A stretch of 64,000 bases of DNA from Pteria penguin. Lineage: Eukaryota; Mollusca; Bivalvia; Pterioida; Pteriidae. Below the pieces are notes generated by a model that worked only from the letters and a program-made list of their open reading frames with translations, did no database searches and was not told the origin of the DNA. The first letter of the stretch is position 1, and every line of letters begins with the position of its first letter. The stretch is taken from the NCBI GenBank assembly GCA_035048485.1, contig CM068583.1, positions 65,406,306 to 65,470,305 on the forward strand, written 5' to 3'. The position numbers and the translations under genes are program-made. Positions 1-14,900 of the stretch are shown here, piece by piece.

Positions 1-2690
1 TCTTTTGTGACCTACTTTTGACTATGGTGGTGCCACCTGTAAAGAGGTCTGGACGAAAACAACAGAATTTGAAGAGGATCATAAGTGACTTATTTCTATC
101 AAGATTTATTAAAATCCTTCAAACAGTTTTGTAGAAAAAGTTGAAAATGTGAAAAATGGCCACCCCCCCCCCTTTTTTTTTTTTTGGAAGTCTTAAACGT
201 AAAATTCCTAATTTCATATGTTGAGTGTTTAGAAACATCTAAAAACTTATTTAGATGTGTAAAAAAAAAAAAAATTTTTTTGACCACAGCTGGATTTGAT
301 CCGCTACTCTCTATATTTCAATTACCAAGTGGTATATGTACCATTGTGAGACCTACTTTTTAGACATGGTGGCATTATCTGTTAACCAATTTGGATGAAA
401 TTTACCACATTGATAGAGGATTTTTAGTACTTCATATATTCCATGTTCCATTAAAATCTTTCATGTGGTTTCGTAGAAAAAGTTGAAAATGTGAAAAATG
501 GCCAACCCCCCCCCCCTTTTTCTTGGAAGTCTTAAAAAATTCATAAAAAATCCAAAAATTGAGATAATGACAAAATTCTTTCACAATAATATTCCTTACC
601 ACAATTATGATCAAAATAGTCATTAAGAAATCATCAATTTCAATTAACTGAAAAACATGACACTTTTCTTCATTGAAATGACTAAGTCCAGAAACACGTC
701 AAAAAAGCGTAAATTTCTATTTGACAGATCTTAACCCCGAACACAATTTTTAATAACCCATCTTTATAGATTGTTGAAATGCAATTAGTTTCCCCATTTA
801 TGTACTGGTTCTGGAGAAGAAGATGTTTGAAGAGGGGTACCCTTTTGGGCACTTTTGGTCCCACCCTGGATCCACCCCTGAGGGAATCTGGATCCCGAAC
901 ACAATTTTAGTAGGGGACCTTGAGTACATCATTTACACAAAGTTTGATCCAAATCTGCAATGTAGTTCCAAACAGTTTTGTAGAAAAAGTTGAAAATGTG
1001 AAAAATGGCCACCCCCCCCCCCCCCCCCTTTTTTTTTTGGAAGTCTTAAACGTAAAATTCCTAATTTCATATGTTGAGTGTTTAGAAACATCTAAAAACT
1101 TATTTAGATGTGTAAAAAAAAAAAAAACATTTTTTGACCACAGCTGGATTTGATCCGCTACTCTCTATATTTCAATTACCAAGTATTATATGTACCATTG
1201 TGAGACCTACTTTTTAGACATGGTGGCATTATCTGTTAACCAATTTGGATGAAATTTACCACATTGATAGAGGATTTTTAGTACTTCATGTATTCCATGT
1301 TTCATTAAAATCTTTCATGTGGTTTCGTAGAAAAAGTTGAAAATGTGAAAAATGGCCAACCCCCCCCCCCCCCTTTTTCTTGGAAGTCTTAAAAAATTCA
1401 TAAAAAATCCAAAAATTGAGATAATGACAAAATTCTTTCACAATAATATTCCTTACCACAATTATGATCAAAATAGTCATTAAGAAATCATCAATTTCAA
1501 TTAACTGAAAAACATGACACTTTTCTTCATTGAAATGACTAAGTCCAGAAACACGTCAAAAAAGCGTAAATTTCTATTTGACGGATCTTAACCCCGAACA
1601 CAATTTTTAATAACCCATCTTTATAGATTGTTGAAATGCAATTAGTTTCCCCATTTATGTACTGGTTCTGGAGAAGAAGATGTTTGAAGAGGGGTACCCT
1701 TTTGGGCACTTTTGGTCCCACCCTGGATCCACCCCTGAGGGAATCTGGATCCCGAACACAATTTTAGTAGGGGACCTTGAGTACATCATTTACACAAAGT
1801 TTGATCCAAATCTGCAATGTAGTTCCAAACAGTTTTGTAGAAAAAGTTGAAAATGTGAAAAATGGCCACCCCCCCCCCCTTTTTTTTTGGAAGTCTTAAA
1901 CGTAAAATTCCTAATTTCATATGTTGAGTGTTTAGAAACATCTAAAAACTTATTTAGATGTGTAAAAAAAAAAAAAAAACATTTTTTGACCACAGCTGGA
2001 TTTGATCCGCTACTCTCTATATTTCAATTACCAAGTATTATATGTACCATTGTGAGACCTACTTTTTAGACATGGTGGCATTATCTGTTAACCAATTTGG
2101 ATGAAATTTACCACATTGATAGAGGATTTTTAGTACTTCATGTATTCCATGTTTCATTAAAATCTTTCATGTGGTTTCGTAGAAAAAGTTGAAAATGTGA
2201 AAAATGGCCAACCCCCCCCCTTTTTCTTGGAAGTCTTAAAAAATTCATAAAAAATCCAAAAATTGAGATAATGACAAAATTCTTTCACAATAATATTCCT
2301 TACCACAATTATGATCAAAATAGTCATTAAGAAATCATCAATATCAATTAACTGAAAAACATGACACTTTTCTTCATTGAAATGACTAAGTCCAGAAATA
2401 CGTCAAAAAAGCGTAAATTTCTATTTGACGGATCTTAACCCCGAACACAATTTTTAATAACCCATCTTTATAGATTGTTGAAATGCAATTAGTTTCCCCA
2501 TTTATGTACTGGTTCTGGAGAAGAAGATGTTTGAAGAGGGTACCCTTTTGGGCACTTTTGGTCCCGCCCTGGATCCACCCCTGAGGGAATCTGGATCCCG
2601 AACACAATTTTAGTAGAGGACCTTGAGTACAACATTTACACAAAGTTTGATCCAAATCTGCAATGTAGTTCCAGAGAAGAAGTCGAAAAT
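1..2690. repeat. Triplicated ~857-bp tandem repeat inside a dispersed element
   Basis: A unit of about 857 bp occurs three times in near-identical form. For example 'tttgaccacagctggattt' recurs near 282, 1134 and 1989, and 'gagaagaagatgtttgaag' recurs in each copy. Each unit holds two homopolymer C-then-T tracts of varying length, as expected from slippage. A single diverged copy of the same material lies at 58040-59330. The short antisense frames that recur in each unit are repeats of the DNA unit and not genes. The left boundary is outside the window. Confidence 0.85.
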
Positions 2691-2788
2691 GTGAAAAAGT
2701 TAACGACGGACGACGACGACGACGACGACGGACGACGGACGGCGCACTATGACTATAGCTCACTTGAGCCTTTGGCTCAGGTGAGCTA
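2691..2788 (+). mobile_element. 3' terminus of a hairpin-ended (Helentron-like) element
   Basis: A run of 'gacgacgac' simple sequence and 'ggacggcgcactatgacta' is followed by a hairpin with arms TCACTTGAGCC and GGCTCAGGTGA and a 3-nt loop, then GCTAAT. The same terminus, with loop TTC, closes the element at 57719-59415. A stem-loop followed by CTAA resembles the CTRR end of Helitrons. The 5' end lies outside the window. Family assignment is inference. Confidence 0.5.
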
Positions 2789-2918
2789 ATAAGTACATCT
2801 ATTTGGGAGGATAAAGATCAAAGCAGTAGTGTATGCATAAATTTCCTGTCAGTAGTTCCCTTGCTCATATAAACAAATTAAATAAATATGCCATAGAAAC
2901 ATGTGTGATGTTTCTTAC

Positions 2919-5900
2919 CTATATCAGCATAAGAATTTTTTGTTTTTTCATCCCACTGTCCATCTGCTAATTTGAAAGGAGTATACTGAGTGAAAAACAA
3001 GCAGACATGAGCACCAGGGGGTGCTATTGTAGGATCCAAACTGGAAGGAATTACCATCTCAATCATCGGCCTGAAACCCATATATCATACATGTTTATAT
3101 TTCTGAAAACACTGATTTTCACAATCAAAAGTACATTTATACATATATGTACACATATTTATATATGGGAAATGTAATTCTTGGTATGCTTTTTATTCTA
3201 TTATCTCCTAAATATTTTTCTCTGTATGATGCAAAAGTACATGACCATATTCTTTTAATACTCTTTTAATTTCACTTACATCTACATACAGAAATTAACA
3301 TATGTTGCAAAAAAATTAATGAATTAGCAGGGCTTGTTTTATACAAATAATGAAGTGGTGATCTCTTACTTCTGAGAATATCTGCCAGCTTGCGCATCGA
3401 GGTAACCGTCATGAATGAGGTCAGTGCTTTCACAATTGAGATGAATAGTACATCGGTGATGTGGCATAGGTTGGCCAGGGGTTGTGTTTGGGTCAGCGAT
3501 AAAATTTGGTATCTCTTTAACAGCCACTAATGCAGAAACTTACTTATATTAACTTCTTTGTGAAAATGTTTGATTTTGAAACTGATTTATTATATATAAA
3601 AAAAATTTGGAACTGTGGAACATTTTCCAGGACACAGACTGTGTTACAAGGATTTAACAGTAACTTTTCTCTAACCAGACAAGCCAGGCCTTTTTCAAAA
3701 AAGCTACTAGCCTTGACCTTCATGCTAGTAGCCAAGACCTAAAATGACTTAATACAAACCATATGGACAATCTTCCCTCCATCATGACACATGAAGACAA
3801 TTCACTGATATTTTGTGTAAAAACATGTATTCTATGTTATCAATTAAGCTGAGTTCAGTGTATATATAAATCACAGATACAACTTTATGCCAATAATTTT
3901 AAAAGAAACAGTGCATTTATTACTTCTTTTGGAACATAATCCATGAGACTGTAGTTGGGAATTTTTAAACAATTGAATCAAAATTAAGAAGTTTTAGCAA
4001 AATATAATTGATGAAATTTGTACAGATTGAGATCTTACAGTGCTCTTCTGTGAGTTATTTTGCCAACAATAACTAGTTTAGTTCTACAGATCAGTTTCAA
4101 ATGAATTCAATATTACCAATATTTTCTGTGCAAAAAATATAAATACAGAAATAGCTTGCACATGCATGCATAAGGGGGAATTTTGGCCAAACACAGGTAC
4201 AAAAATTTGATTCAGGAGTGCATATATGTTGATTATCTGAAAATATGTTGATTTTCTACTATAAAAAGTGGATAAATGAGGCCTTACTAAGCCCTGAGCC
4301 AATTTTGACAAGATCCTTTTCTTTATTGTACATTTGGTTGAAAGAGTATGGATATAACTAATAGTATTTTAATTCAATTTCTATTTCAATTTCACTCACT
4401 TATTAGTCTCTTCATCCTCATTCAAATATCTTTCACTTATTCTCGCAACTTTTTCATGCAACAAGTTTCATTCATACTTGCTGTGCTATCAAAGTTTGCA
4501 AACACTTCAAGCAAGTTTTGATACTTGTTTCATCTTGATCATTTATAAAATAAGTATTTTTTCACCAAATCATATATATTGCATGAGTTACAGTTTATTT
4601 TAACACTAATAAAATCAAGTACATGTAATATTTTTTCAAATTTCTACTGGCATAAACTAGAACTGTCCTATTGGGACAAATACCCCTTGCAGCAGCAATG
4701 TTGAATAAAACAAATTTGTTCTAAGACTAACTGTGAGTCTAGGTCAAGGTCATGATATACATTTTTACCATATATTATAACCCTAACCCTTACTGTTCAA
4801 GAGGTATAATCACTGAAAAAATTAAACTCCAGACAAGTTCATTTCTATGGATAAAGCCATAAAAAACTGCTAGATTCTCATCCAACTTTTCAAAAAGATT
4901 TGGAGGTGGGGGAGAGCAAATTTCATTTTTTATCTTTCTCTAAATGGAATTGGACATTGAATATGACTAAACTGACCTGGCAAACACTAAATAATAACAT
5001 TAATAAGTTTTCATAGTTTTATTTTACTTTTGAGAATGGAAGTTGAATCCAAGAATCTCATGCCTATTCGGTCTTTTCGTTATACAGAGTTACTTCCCAT
5101 TTGAGACATTATCTGACGTCAAGCACTTATGTCATCAAATTCTATGGAAACTGATCTAAAACTCAAGGAAATGATAGTCTACAAATGACGTTTTCATAGG
5201 AAATTGATGACGTCATAACTGTTTTACGTCAGATACCATCCCAAACGGGAAGTAACTCTGTTTAACAAAAAGAGTCAATATCTTCTTTTTAATTTAGGTA
5301 CATAGATTATCTTTACTGCATGTTTAGATTTCATGATTAAATACATGTAAATGCTATTTAATTCCTTACCCAAATCTGTATACTCCATTGGATTAATCAG
5401 AATATGGTTATCAGAAGACATGAAAATGTTATATCTGTCTTTAACTTATAAAAACACATAGTTTTAGTCATATAAACTTAAATCACTCCAAACAATGATG
5501 GTCTAAGTTACCTAGAATTTTGAGATTATACAAGGAAATATTAGCACATTTCCCATTATATATATTTTTAAAACCATGAAAAATTTGGATTGGTAGATGT
5601 GCAAGTCAGCTTATTAAAAAATTTTTGTTTACCATGCGGTTATTTTTTAAAAACTGAATATTCCTGTACTGAGATATTTGAAGTACTTCAAATGTTTTTC
5701 ATATCTTTGACAGATAGGAAAACGATATGCTGCTACATTTTCAGAACTTTTTTTTCAATAAGGAATTAGCAATACTTGTTTCTTCATTTCCTACGTTAAT
5801 AATACAGTCGATCCTAGGTCGCCAAAACTGATCACAGAATAAATTTGGTTGGTATGAATTCAACAGCATGAGACCAAGTGTTTACTAGTCAATGTTGGTC

Positions 5901-8900
5901 AAATAAGCCTAATTGTTGAACCTCCAAATTTAGATTTTATTATTCTAGGATATTATAATCTTGATCAGGAATCATACTACATGTAATTGTACTGATGAAA
6001 AATTCATTCAATTATGTAAAAAATCTAAAATGTACTTTACTTACCATTTATTTTTGTAACTGGTGAGGTACAATCAAAACTCTCTATTTCACTGATCAAA
6101 TCCTGTGGTAATATATCCTAAAATAATACAAATCAATGTATACATAATGTCAAGCTCACTAAAATAATACAAATCAATGTGACCACAATGTCCAGCTCAC
6201 TACAATAATACCAATCAATGTGACCACAATGTCTAGCTCACTACAATAATACAAATCAATGTGTACATAATGTCAAGGTCACTAAAATAATACAAATCAA
6301 TGTGACCACAATGTCCAGCTCACTAAAATAATACCAATCAATGTGACCACAATGTCCAGCTCACTAAAATAATACCAATCAATGTGTACACAATGTCCAG
6401 CTCACTACAATAATACTGTAACAAATCAATGTGACCACAATGTCCAGCTCACTACAATAATACAAATCAATGTGACCACAATGTCCAGCTCACTACAATA
6501 ATACTGTAACAAATCAATGTGACCACAATGTCCAGCTCACTACAATAATACCAATCAATGTGAACACAATGTCCAGCTCACTAAAATAATACCAATCAAT
6601 GTGTACACAATGTCCAGCTCACTAAAATAATACAAATCAATGTGAACACAATGTCCAGCTCACTAAAATAATACAAATCAATGTGTACACAATGTCCAGC
6701 TCACTACAATAATACCAATCAATGTGTACACAATGTCCAGCTCACTAAAATAATACCAATCAATGTGTACACAATGTCCAGCTCACTAAAATAATACCAA
6801 TCAATGTGTACACAATGTCCAGCTCACTAAAATAATACCAATCAATGTGTACACAATGTCCAGTTCACGAAAATAATACCAATCAATGTGTACACAATGT
6901 CAAGCTCACTAAAATAATACAAATCAATGTGAACACAATGTCCAGCTCACTACAATAATACAAATCAATGTGTACACAATGTCCAGCTCACTAAAATAAT
7001 ACAAATCAATGTGTACACAATGTCCAGCTCACTAAAATAATACAAATCAATGTGACCACAATGTCCAGCTCAGTACAATAATACCAATCAATGTGTACAC
7101 AATGTCCAGCTCACTAAAATAATACAAATCAATGTGTACACAATGTCCAGCTCACTAAGATAATACAAATCAATGTGTACACAATGTCCAGCTCACTAAA
7201 ATAATACCAATCAATGTGTACACAATGTCCAGCTCACTAAAATAATACAAATCAATGTGTACACAATGTCCAGCTCACTAAAATAATACAAATCAATGTG
7301 ACCACAATGTCCAGCTCACTAAAATAATACAAATCAATGTGACCACAATGTCTAGCTCACGAAAATAATACCAATCAATGTGTACAGAATGTCCAGCTCA
7401 CTAAAATAATACAAATCAATGTGAACACAATGTCCAGCTCACTAAAATAATACAAATCAATGTGTACACAATGTCCAGCTCACTAAAATAATACCAATCA
7501 ATGTGTACACAATGTCCAGCTCACTACAATAATACAAATCAATGTGTACACAATGTCCAGCTCACTAAAATAATACCAATCAATGTGACCACAATGTCCA
7601 GCTCACTCAAATAATACCAATCAATGTGTACACAATGTCCAGCTCACTAAAATAATACCAATCAATGTGAACACAATGCCCAGCTCACTAAAATAATACA
7701 AATCAATGTGTACACAATGTCCAGTTCACTAAAATAATACAAATCAATGTGACCACAAAGTCCAGCTCACTAAAATAATACCAATCAATGTGTACACAAT
7801 GTCCAGCTCACTAAAATAATACAAATCAATGTGTACACAATGTCCAGCTCACTAAGATAATACAAATCAATGTGTACACAATGTCCAGCTCACTAAAATA
7901 ATACCAATCAATGTGTACACAATGTCCAGCTCACTAAAATAATACAAATCAATGTGTACACAATGTCCAGCTCACTAAAATAATACAAATCAATGTGACC
8001 ACAATGTCCAGCTCACTAAAATAATACAAATCAATGTGACCACAATGTCTAGCTCACGAAAATAATACCAATCAATGTGTACAGAATGTCCAGCTCACTA
8101 AAATAATACAAATCAATGTGAACACAATGTCCAGCTCACTAAAATAATACAAATCAATGTGTACACAATGTCCAGCTCACTAAAATAATACCAATCAATG
8201 TGTACACAATGTCCAGCTCACTACAATAATACAAATCAATGTGTACACAATGTCCAGCTCACTAAAATAATACCAATCAATGTGACCACAATGTCCAGCT
8301 CACTCAAATAATACCAATCAATGTGTACACAATGTCCAGCTCACTAAAATAATACCAATCAATGTGAACACAATGCCCAGCTCACTAAAATAATACAAAT
8401 CAATGTGTACACAATGTCCAGTTCACTAAAATAATACAAATCAATGTGACCACAAAGTCCAGCTCACTAAAATAATACCAATCAATGTGTACATAATGTC
8501 CAGCTCACTAAAATAATACCAATCAATGTGAACACAATGTCCAGCTCACTAAAATAATACAAATCAATGTGTACATAATGTCCAGCTCACTAAAATAATA
8601 CAAATCAATGTGACCACAATGTCCATCTCACTAGAATAATACAAATCAATGTGTACACAATGTCCAGCTCACTAAAATAATACCAATCAATGTGTACACA
8701 ATGTCCAGCTCACTAAAATAATACAAATCAATGTGACCACAATGTCCAGCTCAATATAATAATACAAATCAATGTGACCACAATGTCCAGCTCACTAAAA
8801 TGATGGAAAGCACTTGGTATTTATTTCTGAATGTTCGATGTATTGTTTAAAGTACTACATTATCAGTCCTTTCTCAATGTTACATTACATAATGTGAGCT

Positions 8901-11900
8901 TGAATTGCTTAAAGTAATACATTATCAGTCCCGTCCCTTCTCATATCATAAAATACAGCTGCTAGATGCAACTACATATTTAAATATACATGTATATACA
9001 TGTATTGGCAAATGTACTTTTTATTCTATTCTGCTTAAATCAGTTAAAGCAAGAATTCTCTCTCTCTCCCTTAATTTACCTTATGTATAAGATCTAGAAA
9101 AGTAATTTTAGGAGTTGCATTCGAAAGGACTGCTTTGGCTTTTATTTCTGATCCATCTTGGAGCATCACTCCCTGAACATGGCCATTTCTTGACAAAATC
9201 TTCTTGACTGGCTACCAATCAAAAACATTTCAATATATCATTACTAGCAATGCTAAAGTTTGATTAATTACATGATACTTATATCAGTATTTTAAGTTGA
9301 CACATTTAATTAAATCAACAGTTATGTTATCATTACAGCATGCATTTCTATGATCATAATATATCAATAAAATTCCATGAATGGACATAACACTCTTCTA
9401 ATTAAAAATTTCATGGAATTAGCATAAAATAGGCTCTTGTAAATCAAATCCCCCTTAAATTCTTGTATACTTCAGTTATTTGCATACGCTAGTATGAAAT
9501 ATATCACTTGCAAATTATATACCATATGAGAAATATAGAAGTCAGACCCCTTAAATTAAAAAAAAAGGGTGTAATTAGGATACTAGGGAAATTTTCTGGC
9601 AAATTCCATCAAAATCCATCTCATGCCTTAGAAGGTGACAACAGAAGAAAGCAGATGCCTGGACGCAATAATACTTACTTTGTTAGTGAAAACATGTACT
9701 CCATGATCTAAGGCACAGTTGCAGATAGCTTTTGAGACAGCCCCCATTCCTCCCTCTACATAACCCCATGCTCCTTTGACTCCCTCTAACTCGCCCATCA
9801 CATGGTGCAGGAGGACATATCTACACAACATGTAAAATCATACATGAACTACATCTGGCACTTTATTTGTGTTTATATGTGTAATTATAATACAAGTAGT
9901 AAATACACTTAACACAAACGCGTAAAAATTCAAACTCTGGTAAAATATTAAATCTTTTTATAATTATTAATTTCTAATTTATTATATTTGTATACCTAAT
10001 ATATCTGACAATTCATTCATGCCATCCTTGTTTTGTGTTTTTTCTGTGGGACATTGTGTCATTTCTTTTAAATGTTTAATCTTTTTTGAATAGAATAACA
10101 TAGTTACAAGGACCATATAAAAAGTTATCACTGATTTTCAAAATGAAAGAGAAATTACACAGCTTACCCACTACCTGGTGATTTGGGACTCATCATCGCT
10201 CCTATGACAGAATCTGTTGCTAGAGTAGCCTTTAGTGGTTCTGATTCAAACCATTTGTCCAAGATCTGTAAGATATTATGATAGATATTTCCAGTGTCAC
10301 ATCAATCTTATCTATAATAACATCATTACAAGTCAGAAACAAAATACTTAATTAAAGATAAATGTAAACTGTTAAATGTTGATGTTTTCAGAAAAATAAT
10401 TTCCTAATTATATTTAAAATATTCTACAGTCTAACTTTTTTAGCTCATCTAAGTACCTTTAGCTCATGAAAACTTAAAAATATCTGATCCAATTGTTCTC
10501 AACATCATCATTTTTCAAAATCATTCTTTCAGAATTGAACAAAAAGCAACATCATATTGTTCTAAAACAGTCTCATACATTTAGATTTTTATCGTATATA
10601 ACTCATCAAATTTCTCTTTGTGTAAAGTGTACTTCCTTGGACTTACTTTGAACATAGACCACCCCTGGGCATATCCAACCAAAGGGACTTCAGAATTTAC
10701 TTGCGATGTTCATAAGTTAAAAAACTTCATAACAATTCGTAAGTTTTTTCTTGAAAAGGGCTACTGATATTTAAATTGGTCAACTTTATATATCTATTGT
10801 TTGTACATTTTCACAGATCAGAGTACTGTAAATATGACAATATCTGCCTCTAAAACTGTAATAAGTATGCACACACATATGCATAATTTTTGGAATGTTA
10901 ATGCTTCAAATAAAATATGTGGATAGCATTTTAATTATAGCAGCTAGAGAAAACCTTTCATAAATTTTTCAAAAGCTTTACTTGAGGAACATGATGAAGA
11001 TTCTACACAAAATAATGAAATGTCCTGAGGGTTGGAACTGCCAGTACACATAAACGTACAACTTAAAACATATAAATCATATATGACATCAAACAGTATA
11101 CATGTTTACAGCCATAATACAACAAGAGTTGTCAGAAGACAACAGCACTCCCTGGTGAAAGCCAAATTTAAATAGCAAAAGTTTTTTGTAAGTAAGTCAA
11201 TCTTCAAGGTCAAGGACTAAATGTTAAAAAATTTAATACATAATGAAAGGTCTTGTCACAATGAGTACATACATAAAATATTTAAGCTGTATCTCTTACT
11301 GTTCATAAGCTATGACCAAGGTTAAAGTATTTTAAAAGTAGGTCAAACTTCAAGGTCAAAGTCACAAGGTCAAATTTTTGGTACCCAATGAAAAGTTTTG
11401 GCACAAGAAATACACTTGTGAAATATTAAAGCCCCGACTCTAATGGTTCTGAAGTTATGATCCAGGTAAAGTTTTTGTCTACGGAAAACAGCGATAACAA
11501 CAACGACGTTGGGATTATGACAACAGATCTCCAGACATTTGTCCTGGCAAGCTAATAAATAAGAAAATACAGATCAATAATGTACCACAGACTTCTTATT
11601 TAACTTTGAATTTAATATTCCTCCATAGCTGTACACATGGCCTAACTGCTTATTATTATCAGTGCTTATCGTAAAAGATAAGGTGACAAATTTCAAAAAA
11701 ATGAAAATAGCAAAGGTTTTAGAATATAACTACTGCCTGCATGAGGAATCATTAATTCTATCAGTTTTCTGTCCTACTCACTATTTTACACACTCATAAT
11801 TAAAATGAGAATTTCATTGTACATGTGTAAACCCACTAGATACAGCATACTAGAAAAAAAAAATACATGAACATGAAAGAAAATAAAGATGTGATCAGCT

Positions 11901-14900
11901 TTTAGCTTACCTTTCCATCATAATTTTTTATCTTGTATTAGATTTTGAAATTAGAAATTTAAAGTTTCCATGTACAGAAGACTAAATACAAGTTAAAACT
12001 ATTTTGTGTGTATTTTAAATCATTGAGGCAATAATGTAAGCTAAAATTAATTCAAAACTGTTTTGAAGACATCTTTGACTTCATTGCTTTTTACCCCCTC
12101 GTTATCAAGATATAAGCATTAGAAATATCAAAGTTTGACTGTATATGGTGGTTATAATAAGAGAGTTCTGTCTATCCCTTTCCTGCATAATGTGTGGTGT
12201 TATCTTCAGAGATTCTATTTACACTGACCTTAGTGGTAGGAGCAGTCATTAACTCAGAGATTCTATTTACACTGATCTTAGTGGCAGGAGCAGTCATAAT
12301 GTGTGGTGTTATCTTCAGAGATTCTATTTACACTGACCTTAGTGGTAGGAGCAGTCATTAACTCAGAGACTCTATTTACACTGACTTTAGTGGTAGGAGC
12401 AGTCATTAACTCAGAGATTCTATTTACACTGACCTTAGTGGCAGGAGCAGTCATAATGTGTGGTGCTATCTTCAGAGACTCTATTTACACTGACCTTAGT
12501 GGCAGGAGCAGTCATAATGTGCGGTGTTATCTTCAGAGATTCTATTTACACTGACCTAAGTGGTAGGGGCAGTCATTAACTCAGAGATTCTATTTACACT
12601 GATCTTAGTGGTAGGAGCAGTCATAATGTGTGGTGTTATCTTCAGAGATTCTATTTACACTGACCTTAGTGGTAGGAGCAGTTATAATGTGATGTGTTAT
12701 CTTCAGAGATTCTATTTACACTGACCTTAGTGGTAGGAGCAGTCATAATGTGTGGTGTTATCTTCAGAGATTTTATTTACACTGACTTTAGTGGTAGGAG
12801 CTGTCATTAACTCAGAGACTCTATTTACACTGACCTTAGTGGTAGGAGCAGTTATAATGTGATGTCTTATCTTCAGAGATTCTATTTACACTGACCTTAG
12901 TGGTAGGAGCAATCATATTGTGTGGTATTATTTTCAGAGACTATATTTACACTGACCTAAGTGGTAAGGGCAGTCATTAACTCAGAGATTCTATTTACAC
13001 TGACCTTAGTGGTAGGAGCAGTTATAATGTGTGGTGTTATCTTCAGAGATTCTATTTACACTGACCTTAGTGGTAGGAGCAATCATATTGTGTGGTATTA
13101 TTTTCAGAGACTATATTTACACTGACCTGAGTGGTAAGGGCAGTCATTAACTCAGAGATTCTATTTACACTGACCTTAGTGGTAGGAGCAGTCATAATGT
13201 GTGGTGTTATCTTCAGAGATTCTATTTACACTGACCTTAGTGGTAGAAGCAGTCATTAACTCAGAGATTCTATTTACACTGACCTTAGTGGTAGGAGCAG
13301 TCATATTGTGTGGTGTTATCTTCAGAGATTTTATTTACACTGACCTTAGTAGTAGGGGCAGTCATTAACTCAGAGATTCTATTTACACTGACCTTAGTGG
13401 TAGGAGCAGTTATAATGTGTGGTGTTATCTTCAGAGATTCTATTTACACTGACCTTAGTGGTAGGAGCAGTCATTAACTCAGAGACTCTATTTACACTAA
13501 CCTTAGTGGTAGGAGCAGTTATAATGTGTGGTGTTATCTTCAGAGATTCTATTTACACTGACCTTAGTGGTAGGAGCAATCATATTGTGTGGTGTTATCT
13601 TCAGAGACTATATTTACACTGACCTAAGTGGTAGGGGCAGTCATTAACTCAGAGATTCTATTTACACTGACCTTAGTGGCAGGAGCAGTCATAATGTGTG
13701 GTGCTATCTTCAGAGACTCTATTTACACTGACCTTAGTGGTAGGAGCAATCATTAACTCAGAGATTCTATTTACACTGACCTTAGTGGTAGGGGCAGTCA
13801 TTAACTCAGAGATTCTATTTACACTGACCTTAGTGGCATGAGCAGTCATAATGTGTGGTGCTATCTTCAGAGACTATATTTACACTGACCTTAGTGGTAG
13901 GAGCAGTTATAATGTGTGGTGTTATCTTCAGAGATTCTATTTACACTGACCTTAGTGGTAGGAGCTGTCATAATGTGTGGTGTTATCTTCAGAGATTCTA
14001 TTTACACTGACCTTAGTGGTGGGAGCAGTCATTAACTCATAGAAGGCATCAGCATCCTTGTTCATCAACTTTACTGTAAACAGTAGTATCATACGAGTTC
14101 TGTATATATACACATATAAATACAATATGCTTCACAATAACATGTAGTAGTATTTTCAGCTTTTGTGTGTCAGATTTAAAACTTGAGTTTTGTTTTTCAG
14201 TGAATATTCATAAAAACTCAGAGACTCATAATACCCTCATCTTCTTTCCTGTAGCATATGAAAAGAAATTTTTTCTGATAAAATAACTGTGCATTGTACA
14301 CAGATGTCTTCTGAATGTGCAAGATTTTGTACATAGGAACATAGGAAATTGTTAACACCAATGTGGTACTGCAGATTATTGAAAGAATATTACTGAATGC
14401 ACAAAGTCTCAAGGTAAACATCTTATTAAAAAGTAGCATTTCACACCTTATATATACTATATAATCCTAAACAACATGACCAGATATATCTATGAATATG
14501 TATACAACATTTTATAGACAACATACAGCAGAATGTCTCCAGTAATTATGTAATATATACATACATGATTTTAGCAGTGTATTGATATTGGGTAGTTGCT
14601 TCAGGAGGTTGCTGAATGAGCCTGTGAGATGAGGGAGATGTACCGGGGGGTTATCTATCAGGGGGTCAATAGCAGCTACAATACTTTCCAACTGAGCTTC
14701 ATACTGGCTAAACATCTGATATATGTAAAATAAAGTAAAAATAAAATCAGACAGTAAGTAAATTTATCAAAACACTCTAAAACCTCAAGTCAGTAATAGG
14801 GAATTCATTATTTCATTTATCTTCTTATAATATGATTTACCTAACATATCATCTAACTGTAGTATTGAATGTGAAGTCTTACTTTTGCATCTTTCTCAGA

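Noticed and set aside
4775..4795. 'ataaccctaacccttac' resembling a telomere repeat
   Set aside because: Only two partial units; chance or repeat-derived.
5350..5410. Possible extra PYROXD2 exon before a GTAAGG donor (…NPMEYTDLG)
   Set aside because: No acceptor with the right phase, and the flanking exons 11 and 12 already join in frame and match the family without a gap.
12303..13622. Plus-strand frames with [15 protein letters not shown]
   Set aside because: Opposite strand of the array derived from PYROXD2 exon 7; repeat artefact.
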